NCBI GenBank assembly: GCA_038746605.1
Contig: JBCDKM010000022.1
Coordinates: 24,815-88,814, forward strand
Source: Rubricoccus sp038746605
Lineage (GTDB): Bacteria; Bacteroidota; Rhodothermia; Rhodothermales; Rubricoccaceae
Length of the DNA: 64,000 nucleotides
Direction: 5' to 3'
The first letter of the stretch is position 1, and every line of letters begins with the position of its first letter. A program made the translations under genes and the position numbers. Below, in pieces: positions 32,356 to 40,659 of the stretch. Under the pieces are notes generated by a model. The model was not told the origin of the DNA and ran no database searches. It saw only the letters and a program-made list of their open reading frames with translations.

Positions 32356-34893
32356 ATGAGACCCGCAGCCCTTCTCCTCGTCGCCCTCGCGATGGGCCTT
32401 GCCACGCCCGCCTCCATCGCGCAGGGCCTCGTCCTCAACGAGTTCCTGGCCTCCAACGCCACCACTCTCGCCGATCTCGACCTCGGCGAGTACAGCGACT
32501 GGGTGGAACTCCACAACCCCACCGCCGAGACTGTGGACCTCAGCGGCTACCACCTCACGGACGACCTCGACGAGCCCACCCGTTGGCGATTCCCAGACGG
32601 TACCCTCCTCGCGCCCGGCGGATACCTCCTCGTCTGGACCGACGGCCAGGAGACGCCCGCGCCGGAGTGGATCGCTCTCCACGCTCCGTTTCGTCTCTCC
32701 GCAGGAGGTGAGCAGATCGGACTGTTCTCGCCCACTGGAGTGGCTGTGGACACGCTGACCTACGGTGAGCAGACGACCGACATCTCCTCCGGTCGCTTCC
32801 CGGACAGCACCGGCCCCTGGTCCTTCTTCGTCACACCGACGCCGGGCGCTGCCAATACCACGGAGCCGGGCGCCCCCCTGGAGCCGCCCACGCTTTCCCT
32901 CGCGAGCGGGTTCTACAGCGGCACGGAGTCTATCACGATGGAGCCGCCTGAACCCGGCGTCACCATCCGCTACACGCTGGACGGCACCGCACCCACGGAG
33001 ACCTCCGCGACCTACACCGAGCCGATCCCACTCGGCCAAACGAGCGTGATCCGCGCCGCCGCCTTCGCGCCCGAACGGACTGCCAGTGCACCCGTCACCC
33101 GCTCCTACTTCGTCGGGGAGACGAGCGACCTACCGGTGATCTCCCTCGTGACGGACCCCGATGGGTTCTTCAGCGACGAGCGTGGCATCTACGTAGAGGG
33201 CACGAACGGCATCCCTGGCCGCTGCCGCACCGTCCCGGTCAACTGGAATCAGGACTGGGAACGTGAGGTCCATGTCAGCTTCTTCGAGCCCGATGGGACA
33301 GGCGGTTTCACCCTCGCAATCGACCAGGGAGCGGGGGTACGAATCTTCGGCGGGTGCAGCCGGATCTACCCGCAGAAGTCGCTCCAACTCCACGCGAGGG
33401 CGCGATACGGCGCCTCGGCCTTCGAGCACCGCTTCTTCGAGGAACTCGACATCGAGAGCTTCGATGACCTCGTCCTGCGAAGCTCCGCGCAGGACTGGTG
33501 GCGCACCATGTTCCGCGATGGCATGATCCAGACGCTCACGCGGCACATGGACCTGGACGGGCAAGCCTACCGGCCCGCCATCGTGTTCCTCAACGGCGAG
33601 TACTGGGGCATCCACAACCTCCGCGAGAAGCTGAACGAGGATTGGATCGAGGCGCATTACGGCCACGCGAACGACGAGGCGGAACTGATCGAGGAGACCT
33701 GGGGGGGTCAGTCCGAGCACTACGACGAACTCGAGGCGATCCTCGAAACGACCGATCTCAACACACCACAGGGCTTCGCGGAGGTAAAGGCGCGGATGGA
33801 CGTGGACCAGTATCTGAACTATCAGATCGCGCAGATCTATGCCGCGAACGCGGACTGGCCCGGCAACAACCTCAAACTCTGGCGACCTCTCACGCCAGAA
33901 GGCCGCTGGCGGTGGATGCTCTTCGACACGGACTTCGGCTACGGCGGCAACGGCAACGGACAGTCCGGCAGCAACACCCTCGCGCTCGCGACGGAGCCCA
34001 ACGGACCCGACTGGCCCAATCCACCCTGGTCCACCTTCCTGTTCCGGCGGCTGCTCACCAACGACGGCTTCCGGCACACCTTCATCCAGCGGATGGCGGC
34101 CCACACGAGCACCACGTTCGATCCCACCCGGACGCGCGCCCTCATCGACAGCCTCCAGACGACCCTCAGCGCGGAGGTTCCCCGGCACAAGGCGCGCTGG
34201 CCGCGGTCGATCTCATTCGGCTCCAGTTGGGATGCACTCGTGGGCATCATGGAGTCCTTCGCAATCGCCCGGCCCTCCACGATGCGCGGCTTCGTCGCGG
34301 GATACTTCGACGAGGTAGACGGCTCGGCTCGGCTCACCCTCACCACCACCGCCGGAGGCCGCGTGTTCGCCGAGGGCGTCCCGATGGTCCCGCTCCGCCT
34401 CGACGGCACGCCGGAGGCACCCACCCCCGAGGGACGCACCTTCTCGCCGATCTTCTATCGCGGCGTGCCGATCCAGTTGGCAGCCGTCCCGGACGAGGGC
34501 TACCGCTTCGTGGGCTGGTCCGGCCTCGCGAATACCGAGGCGGACACTCTCACCGTCACACTCACCGAATCCACAGCCCTCACGGCGACCTTCGCGCCCC
34601 TCAGCACCGCTGGTGAGACCGAAGCGCCTCCCGTGAGCACCCTGTGGGCCGTTTACCCCAATCCCGCCTCGGAGCGGGCGACCATCGAGGCGACGCTCGC
34701 GACCCCGGGGCATCTCTCCGTCCGTGTGATCGACATGCTGGGACGCGAGGTCGCCGTGCTCGCAGAGGGGGCCGCCTCGGCGGGGATGCACGCCCTCACG
34801 TTGGACGTGCGCCCGCTACCGAGTGGAGTCTACACGGTCGTGATGGAGACAGAAGGCATTCGTGCAGCACGGCGACTGGTCGTGACGCGGTAG
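32356..34893 (+). CDS. Secreted CotH-kinase-like multidomain protein with T9SS sorting domain
   Basis: An 845-residue protein from ATG 32356. After a signal peptide come a lamin-tail domain (about 23-170, 'LVLNEFLASNATT' and 'DWVELHNP'), a chitobiase C-terminal-like domain (about 180-250, 'YTLDGTAPT'), a CotH kinase-like domain (about 265-620, with 'NGEYWGIHNLREKLNEDW' and 'RWMLFDTDFGYG'), a divergent InlB-type repeat ('EGYRFVGWSG') and a T9SS C-terminal domain ('VYPNPA' to 'GVYTVVMETEG'). CotH proteins phosphorylate spore-coat proteins in Bacillus; here the protein should be at the cell surface. Domain limits are estimates. Confidence 0.9.
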   Translation: MRPAALLLVALAMGLATPASIAQGLVLNEFLASNATTLADLDLGEYSDWVELHNPTAETVDLSGYHLTDDLDEPTRWRFPDGTLLAPGGYLLVWTDGQETPAPEWIALHAPFRLSAGGEQIGLFSPTGVAVDTLTYGEQTTDISSGRFPDSTGPWSFFVTPTPGAANTTEPGAPLEPPTLSLASGFYSGTESITMEPPEPGVTIRYTLDGTAPTETSATYTEPIPLGQTSVIRAAAFAPERTASAPVTRSYFVGETSDLPVISLVTDPDGFFSDERGIYVEGTNGIPGRCRTVPVNWNQDWEREVHVSFFEPDGTGGFTLAIDQGAGVRIFGGCSRIYPQKSLQLHARARYGASAFEHRFFEELDIESFDDLVLRSSAQDWWRTMFRDGMIQTLTRHMDLDGQAYRPAIVFLNGEYWGIHNLREKLNEDWIEAHYGHANDEAELIEETWGGQSEHYDELEAILETTDLNTPQGFAEVKARMDVDQYLNYQIAQIYAANADWPGNNLKLWRPLTPEGRWRWMLFDTDFGYGGNGNGQSGSNTLALATEPNGPDWPNPPWSTFLFRRLLTNDGFRHTFIQRMAAHTSTTFDPTRTRALIDSLQTTLSAEVPRHKARWPRSISFGSSWDALVGIMESFAIARPSTMRGFVAGYFDEVDGSARLTLTTTAGGRVFAEGVPMVPLRLDGTPEAPTPEGRTFSPIFYRGVPIQLAAVPDEGYRFVGWSGLANTEADTLTVTLTESTALTATFAPLSTAGETEAPPVSTLWAVYPNPASERATIEATLATPGHLSVRVIDMLGREVAVLAEGAASAGMHALTLDVRPLPSGVYTVVMETEGIRAARRLVVTR

Positions 34894-34929
34894 CCCGCCT
34901 CGGTCTCTCCATGGGCCGACCGAGGTGGA
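34893..34929. repeat. Palindrome, 16-nt loop class
   Basis: Loop contains TCCATGG; between convergent CotH and hrpB stops, overlapping the end of the CotH stop by one base. Confidence 0.85.
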
Positions 34930-34932
34930 GTG

Positions 34933-37470
34933 TCAGCGGCGGCGCTTGGTGCGGGCCGTAGCGGTCGCCGTGAGCGGGTCCTCCGGCCAGGGGTGCTTCG
35001 GGTAGCGGCCCCGGAGGTCCTTGCGCACGTCGAAGTAGCCGGTCTCCCAGAAGCTCGCGAGGTCCGCCGTGACTTGCACCGGACGCCGGGCCGGGCTCAG
35101 GAGGTGCATCACGACCGGCACGCGCCCGCCGAGCACACGCGGCGTCTCCGCCATCCCGAACGTTTCCTGCAACTTGACCGCCAGGACGGGCGCCTCGGGC
35201 TCGGAATAATCCAGCGCGATGTTGGACCCCGACGCGACCTCGATGCGCTCCGGCGCGAGGCGGTCCAGGTCGCGGCGGCGGTCCCACGGGATGAGCGCGT
35301 CGAGGGCAGTCGCGAGATCGGCGCGGTTGAGATCGTTGAGGGAGCGGGCGCCACGCGCGAAGGGCGCGAGCCAGGCATCGAGGGCAGCGAGGAGAGCGTC
35401 GTCGGAGACATCGGGCCAGCCGTCCTCGTGGTGGTGGAGGAATGCGAGGCGCCGTCGGAGACGCTCGGCAGTCTTCGTCCACTTCAGCACGCCGAGGCCA
35501 CGCAGCCGGACGCCGTCCCAGAGTGCGGCCTGAACGGCCTCCGGGTCGGGAGCACGAAGCGGGCCTTCGCGCAACACGAGCGCCCCGAGCCGCTCCACGC
35601 GCCGCGCCGAAACCCGCCCCGCCCCGTCGTCCCACTCGACGACCTCCTCGCGCTCGATCTGGTCCGCGAAGAGGATCTCGACTTCTTCCGCCTCCAGTGG
35701 CGCCGCCAGGAAGATCCGCGCCGCTCCCACCCGTGCGTCCAGGCTCGCGACGGCCAGCCACTCATGGTCGGCCAGCGGGTCCGTGGCGGGGAGGACGGCG
35801 CTGTGCCCCTCGCGGAGCTGGTAGCGGACCTCGCGCGGGGTTTCGGCGGTGCGCTTCGCGAGACGATCCGGGTAGGCGAGCACGAGAACGGGCCCGGCAT
35901 CCGCGGCATCGTCCGCCTCGGTGCCGAGGCGGGCGAGGTGGCGAAGCCGCTTCGCTTCCTTTCGCGCGGCGTGAAGCGCTCCCCGGGCGACGCTGAAGCC
36001 CCGGTAACGGCTCATCTCGCCCGGCTGGCGGAGCGCGTCCAGGCGAAGGCGAAGGTCGGCGTCGGGCGCTCTCGGTCCCTCGGAGCGGAGAAGGTCGCGC
36101 TCGCCGAGGACGGCGGCGACATCGGCCGCGAGCGAGGAGCCACTCGCGAGAAGCATGTGCCCGAGACGAGGGTGAACGGGCAACCGCGCGAGCTTCCGAC
36201 CATGGTCCGTCAGCGCGCCGTCGCGGTCCAGCGCACCGAGCATTCGGAGGAGATCGCGGGCCGTCTGAAAGGTGGCCTCCGGCGGTGGATCCAGCCAGCG
36301 GAGGTCACGGGGCGCAGCCCCCCACGCGGCGAGGTCGAGCGCGAGCGGCGCGAGGTCGGCGCGGAGGACCTCGGGCGGCGCAAAGTCCTGCAGCGCAACC
36401 GTTTCCGCCTCGCTCCAAAGCCGGTAGGCGGTACCCGGCGCGGTGCGCCCGGCGCGACCCGCGCGCTGGTCTGCTTCGGCGCGAGAGACGCGAACCGTCT
36501 CCAATCGGCTCATGCCGGTGCTCGGCGAAAACCGAGGCCGTCGCGCCAGCCCGGCGTCCACCACCGCCAGCACGCCGTCGATGGTAAGACTGGTCTCCGC
36601 GATGCTCGTCGCGAGGACCACCTTGCGACGGTGCTTCGGTGCGGGCGAGACCGCGGCATCCTGCTGGGCGGGCGGCAGAGCGCCGTAGAGTAGGTGGAGG
36701 TCCACGTCGGGCGGGAGGCCGCGCAGGGCCTCGGCGCAGCGGCGGATTTCTCCGGCACCGGGCAGGAACGCGAGGACGCCGACTCCCCCCGCCGCGGGCC
36801 CGCGGCGGGACGGGTCGGCCTCGGAGAGCGCGCGGTGCACAGCGGCCGCCACTGCTTCCGGGGCACGGCGACGATCCTCGGGCGGGCCGAGGTGGACCGT
36901 CTCGACGGGGAACGTGCGGCCCTCGGCGGAGATCACGGGCGCAGGTCCCGCTTCATCCGCGAGGAGTGCGGCGAAGCGCTCACCGTCCAGTGTGGCGCTC
37001 ATCGCGAGGAGCCAGAGATCCGGGCGGAGCAACTCGCGAGCCTGGAGGGCCAGCGCGAGGCCGAGATCGCCAGGCAGCGAGCGCTCATGCACTTCGTCGA
37101 ACACCACCGCCCCGATGCCCTCCAGGCTGGGGTCGTCCAGCAGCATCCGCGTCAGGATGCCCTCCGTGACGACTTCGATGCGCGTCTGACGCGAGACGCG
37201 GGACTCGCCTCGCACGCGAACGCCAACCGTCTGCCCGACGCTCTCCCCACGCTCCTGCGCCATACGCCTCGCCGCCGCTCGCGCGGCCAAGCGCCGGGGC
37301 TCCAACACGATGACGCGGCCGTCTACTTCAGGGAGGACGGCGGGGGGCACACGGGTCGTCTTGCCTGCGCCAGGAGGAGCCTGCAGCACCGCAACCCCCC
37401 GCTGGCGGAGGGCTTCCACCAGCCCGGGCAGGGCGGCATCAACGGGGAGCGGCGGGAGCGGTCGGGGCAT
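34933..37470 (-). CDS. hrpB: ATP-dependent helicase HrpB
   Basis: An 845-residue DEAH-type helicase. Walker A is APPGAGKTT at 31-39 and the DEAH motif reads DEVH at 125-128, then 'SATLDGERFA', 'LATSIAETSLTIDGV' and 'QRAGRAGRTAPG'. The HrpB C-terminal domain follows ('GRVPVVMHLLSPARRPVQVTADLASFW' region). It acts on RNA, and in some bacteria its loss affects mRNA processing, but the role is poorly defined. Residues about 513-520 (RLGTEAD) are encoded by an intragenic copy of the recurrent palindrome. Confidence 0.95.
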   Translation of the reverse strand: MPRPLPPLPVDAALPGLVEALRQRGVAVLQAPPGAGKTTRVPPAVLPEVDGRVIVLEPRRLAARAAARRMAQERGESVGQTVGVRVRGESRVSRQTRIEVVTEGILTRMLLDDPSLEGIGAVVFDEVHERSLPGDLGLALALQARELLRPDLWLLAMSATLDGERFAALLADEAGPAPVISAEGRTFPVETVHLGPPEDRRRAPEAVAAAVHRALSEADPSRRGPAAGGVGVLAFLPGAGEIRRCAEALRGLPPDVDLHLLYGALPPAQQDAAVSPAPKHRRKVVLATSIAETSLTIDGVLAVVDAGLARRPRFSPSTGMSRLETVRVSRAEADQRAGRAGRTAPGTAYRLWSEAETVALQDFAPPEVLRADLAPLALDLAAWGAAPRDLRWLDPPPEATFQTARDLLRMLGALDRDGALTDHGRKLARLPVHPRLGHMLLASGSSLAADVAAVLGERDLLRSEGPRAPDADLRLRLDALRQPGEMSRYRGFSVARGALHAARKEAKRLRHLARLGTEADDAADAGPVLVLAYPDRLAKRTAETPREVRYQLREGHSAVLPATDPLADHEWLAVASLDARVGAARIFLAAPLEAEEVEILFADQIEREEVVEWDDGAGRVSARRVERLGALVLREGPLRAPDPEAVQAALWDGVRLRGLGVLKWTKTAERLRRRLAFLHHHEDGWPDVSDDALLAALDAWLAPFARGARSLNDLNRADLATALDALIPWDRRRDLDRLAPERIEVASGSNIALDYSEPEAPVLAVKLQETFGMAETPRVLGGRVPVVMHLLSPARRPVQVTADLASFWETGYFDVRKDLRGRYPKHPWPEDPLTATATARTKRRR
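35913..35933. repeat. Palindrome inside hrpB, 2-nt loop class
   Basis: Perfect 21-bp copy within the coding frame, read as RLGTEA between the 'LRHLA' helix and 'DAGPVLVLAYPDRLAKR'. Confidence 0.9.
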
Positions 37471-37560
37471 CGGTGGTAAGATCCGATGCCGAGACGCTCC
37501 TGGTCGGCCGGGCCCCTCGGCCTATCCTGACGCGTCCGAGTGAGGCTCTCCCCTTCTCCT

Positions 37561-39144
37561 ATGCTTCTCTCCCGTCGTTTCCGCGCGTTCTGGGCCCGCT
37601 ACCTCGCGCCCTACTCGCAGGAGCGCGACCTCGGCTTCTCCGAGACGCTCTCCCAGGCGGCGCTCGCCGGGCTACGCGTCCTGGGCTGGTTCGGTGTTCT
37701 CACGCTCACGGCATACGTCCTCTCGCGCGGGATCTCCGCCATCGCCACGGGCACGATGATGGACGAGATCGCGGCGGGCTTCGGCGAGGTACTGTCCGAC
37801 AAGCTGATCGTCCTCGCGTCCTCGGCGGTTTTCCTCCTCTTCGCGCGGGTCCGTCTCTCGTTGGCCGCCACGCGCCTCGTCGTCGGCCTGTTCGTGATCG
37901 TGGTCGGGGCGCTCATCATCTGGGGAGACTTCCAGCGGGGCGACTTCAACCTGACAGCCGGATGGCTGGCGCTGCTGCTCTTGCTCGTGGCGGGTGCTAT
38001 CCCGTTCCAGCCGCTCCACACGCTCCTGCTCGGCCTCACACTGACGGCCATCCATACGCTATTTGCCATCCAGCCTGCACCGGACGGGACCCCCTTCGGC
38101 GGCGAGATCCGCCGGTTCGTGTTCCTCCTGCTCGTGACGTTCGTCGCGACGGCAGTCGAGAGCGCGCTCTACCAGGGTCGCCATGCGCAGTACCTCGCGA
38201 AGCGCAAGCTGGAGCGCTTCCGCCATCTCCTCACCACGCAGAACACGCGACTCGCGCTCCAGGCGCGCGCGGTGGAGAACCAGAACGCGCGGCTGGAGGA
38301 GCAGGCGGTCAAGCTGGAGGCGCAGCAGAAGCAACTGATCCAGCAAGAGAAGATGGCGAGCCTCGGGCAGCTCACGGGCGGTATCGCGCACGAGCTCAAG
38401 AACCCGCTCAACTTCATCACCAACTTCGCTGCGCTCTCGATGGAGCTCCTGGACGAGATGGAGGAAGAAATGCGCGAGGACCCCACACGGCCCGTCGGGG
38501 AGGCGCTGGATGGCTCCGTGGACCTCCTGGAGGACCTCAAAACGAACGCCGGGAGGATCCGCGACCACGGCCGCCGCGCGGACGGCATCATCCGCTCCAT
38601 GCTCGCGCACTCCCGCGCGAGGCCCGGTCCGCGCCGCATGGTCAAGCTTAACTCCCTGTTGGAAGAGTACATCGGGCTGGCCTACCACGGGATGCGCGCC
38701 GAGCACCAGAGCGTCAGTGTGGAGGTCGTTCGAGACTTCGACGAGACCGTCGGCGAGATCGCGATTGTGCCAGAGGAGATGGGGCGTGTCTTCCTCAACC
38801 TCCTCGACAATGCCTTCGCGGCTACGCGGGAGCATGCCGTCCTCGCGGATGGAGAGTACCAGCCGCTCGTCCGTGTGGCGACTCGCGCGCTAGAAGGCGG
38901 CGGTGCGGAAGTCCGCGTGGAGGACAACGGGGAGGGCATCCCGCCCGAGATCGCGGACAAGATCTTCCAGCCGTTCTTCACCACCAAGCCGACCGGCGAG
39001 GGGACGGGACTCGGGCTCTCGCTCTCGTACGAGATCGTCGTCAACGGCCACGGCGGCAGGCTGGAGACGGACGAGCCCTCAGGCAGCGGAGCGGCGTTCG
39101 TCGTCACGCTCCCCGAGGGCGAGCCGGACGAGCCCCAGACGTAG
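37561..39144 (+). CDS. Membrane sensor histidine kinase
   Basis: A 527-residue kinase. Four or five hydrophobic helices (about 35-200) form the sensor part without a recognised periplasmic domain. A coiled coil (about 210-265, 'QNARLEEQAVKLEAQQKQLIQQE') links to the H-box 'ASLGQLTGGIAHELKNPLNFI' (about 278), then N box 'LNLLDNAF', G1 'VEDNGEGIP', F box 'FQPFFTTK' and G2 'GTGLGLSLS'. No response regulator gene is adjacent, so its output is unknown. Confidence 0.93.
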   Translation: MLLSRRFRAFWARYLAPYSQERDLGFSETLSQAALAGLRVLGWFGVLTLTAYVLSRGISAIATGTMMDEIAAGFGEVLSDKLIVLASSAVFLLFARVRLSLAATRLVVGLFVIVVGALIIWGDFQRGDFNLTAGWLALLLLLVAGAIPFQPLHTLLLGLTLTAIHTLFAIQPAPDGTPFGGEIRRFVFLLLVTFVATAVESALYQGRHAQYLAKRKLERFRHLLTTQNTRLALQARAVENQNARLEEQAVKLEAQQKQLIQQEKMASLGQLTGGIAHELKNPLNFITNFAALSMELLDEMEEEMREDPTRPVGEALDGSVDLLEDLKTNAGRIRDHGRRADGIIRSMLAHSRARPGPRRMVKLNSLLEEYIGLAYHGMRAEHQSVSVEVVRDFDETVGEIAIVPEEMGRVFLNLLDNAFAATREHAVLADGEYQPLVRVATRALEGGGAEVRVEDNGEGIPPEIADKIFQPFFTTKPTGEGTGLGLSLSYEIVVNGHGGRLETDEPSGSGAAFVVTLPEGEPDEPQT

Positions 39145-39156
39145 CGCGGCTCTTCC

Positions 39157-39176
39157 CACCTCGGCCCCGAGGCGGA
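39157..39176. repeat. Palindrome, 2-nt loop class
   Basis: Loop CC, one arm base changed; between the convergent kinase and RNase-like genes. Confidence 0.88.
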
Positions 39177-39181
39177 GGGAG

Positions 39182-40579
39182 CTACACCTCCACGGTCTCG
39201 CCTCGCGCGGGCGACGAGACCCGCCCACCGACACCCGCGCGGCCCAGCGCAGCGGTCAGCTTGGCCTGCCGCTCGGGATCGCCGTGGACGAGGAAGGTTC
39301 GTTCCAAACGATCCTGATCCAGTTCGCCGATCCAGTTCACGAGGCCGGGCTCGTCGGCGTGGGCGGAGAAGGTGTTCATCACCTCCACCTCCATCTTGCG
39401 GCGATGCGTCGTGCCGAAGATGCGGACCTCTTCGCGCTTCTCGACGAGCCTCTTGCCGAGCGTGTGCTCGGCCTGATAGCCCACGATGATGACCGTGGAA
39501 CGAGGGTCCGAGATGGTGTGGCGGAGGTGGTGGAGAATGCGCCCGTGCTCCGCCATCCCGCTCGCAGAGATCACGACGAAGGGCGTCCGCATCTCGTTGA
39601 GTTCCTTGGAGCGAGCCGCCTTGCGGACGTACTCCAGACGCTCCCAGCCGAACGGGTTGGGGTCCTCGCGGAGGTACGCGAGGAGGTCCGCGTCGTAGCA
39701 CTCGGGATGCTGGCGGAAGATCTCAGTGGCGTTGACGGCCAGCGGGCTATCCACGAAGACCGGGATGGGCGGGAGATCGTCGCTGTTTTCCAGTTGGTCC
39801 AGGGCGTAGACCAACTCTTGCGTCCGCCCCACGGCGAACGCGGGCACCACGACGCGCCCGCCTCGCGCGGCCGTCCGCCTCACGATCTCGCCGAGCCGCT
39901 CCTTCGCCATGTCGACCGGCTCGTGCTCGCGCCCTCCGTAGGTACTCTCCGAGATGAGCCAGTCCACGGGCGGCAGCGGCGCCGGGTCTCGGAGGATGGG
40001 CCGACCGGGGTTGCCGAGATCGCCCGTGAAGCCGAGCCGCTTTTCGCGCCCCTCCTCTTCGAGGGTGAGCGTGACGGTGGCAGAGCCGAGGATGTGGCCT
40101 GCATCTCGAAACACCGCCTCCACCCCGGGTAGCGGCTCGAAGGCGCGCTCGTAGTCCAGGCTCACGAAGTGCTGCATCACGCCCGCCGCGTCGTCTTCGG
40201 TGTAGAGCGGCTCTACGGAGGGCTGCCCCTTCTTACGGATCTTCCGGTTGAAGAAGTCCGCGTCCTTCTGCTGGATGTAGCCGCTGTCGCGGAGCATGAG
40301 CGCGCAGAGGTCGCGCGTGGCGTGGGTCGCGAAGACGCGGCCTCGGAAGCCCTCGCGCCAGAGCTTCGGGAGCAGCCCCGCGTGGTCGATGTGCGCGTGC
40401 GAGAGCACGACGGCGTCGATGGCCGTCGGGTCGGCGGAGAACTGGCTGTTAAGCTGGCGGGCGTCCTCGCGACGGCCCTGGTAGAGGCCGCAGTCGAGGA
40501 GCAGCGTGCCGCGCTCGGTCTCGACGAGGTGCTGCGAGCCGGTCACGGTTTGGGCAGCGCCCCAGAAGGTGATCTTCAC
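39182..40579 (-). CDS. Beta-CASP metallo-beta-lactamase RNase-like protein (CPSF family)
   Basis: A 465-residue protein: MBL motif 'SHAHIDHAGLLPKL', then 'DAGHILGSATV', 'GFTGDLG', and the beta-CASP part with 'PAFAVGRTQELVYAL', 'VFVDSPLAV', 'SASGMAEHGRILHHL' and a C-terminal RMMBL block ('FSAHADEPGLVNWI', 'LVHGDPER'). This is the archaeal/bacterial CPSF-like exonuclease or endonuclease type. It is expected to process RNA in the cytoplasm. Confidence 0.92.
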   Translation of the reverse strand: MKITFWGAAQTVTGSQHLVETERGTLLLDCGLYQGRREDARQLNSQFSADPTAIDAVVLSHAHIDHAGLLPKLWREGFRGRVFATHATRDLCALMLRDSGYIQQKDADFFNRKIRKKGQPSVEPLYTEDDAAGVMQHFVSLDYERAFEPLPGVEAVFRDAGHILGSATVTLTLEEEGREKRLGFTGDLGNPGRPILRDPAPLPPVDWLISESTYGGREHEPVDMAKERLGEIVRRTAARGGRVVVPAFAVGRTQELVYALDQLENSDDLPPIPVFVDSPLAVNATEIFRQHPECYDADLLAYLREDPNPFGWERLEYVRKAARSKELNEMRTPFVVISASGMAEHGRILHHLRHTISDPRSTVIIVGYQAEHTLGKRLVEKREEVRIFGTTHRRKMEVEVMNTFSAHADEPGLVNWIGELDQDRLERTFLVHGDPERQAKLTAALGRAGVGGRVSSPARGETVEV

Positions 40580-40618
40580 GGAAGAAGGGAGAGGTGTGCG
40601 CCAAACCTAGCGGCTCCG

Positions 40619-40654
40619 CCCGCCTCGGTGTGTCCGTGGAAGCACCGAGGCGGG
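40619..40654. repeat. Palindrome, 16-nt loop class
   Basis: Loop TGTGTCCGTGGAAGCA, 5 bp after the sulfatase stop codon. Confidence 0.9.
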
Positions 40655-40659
40655 CCGAG

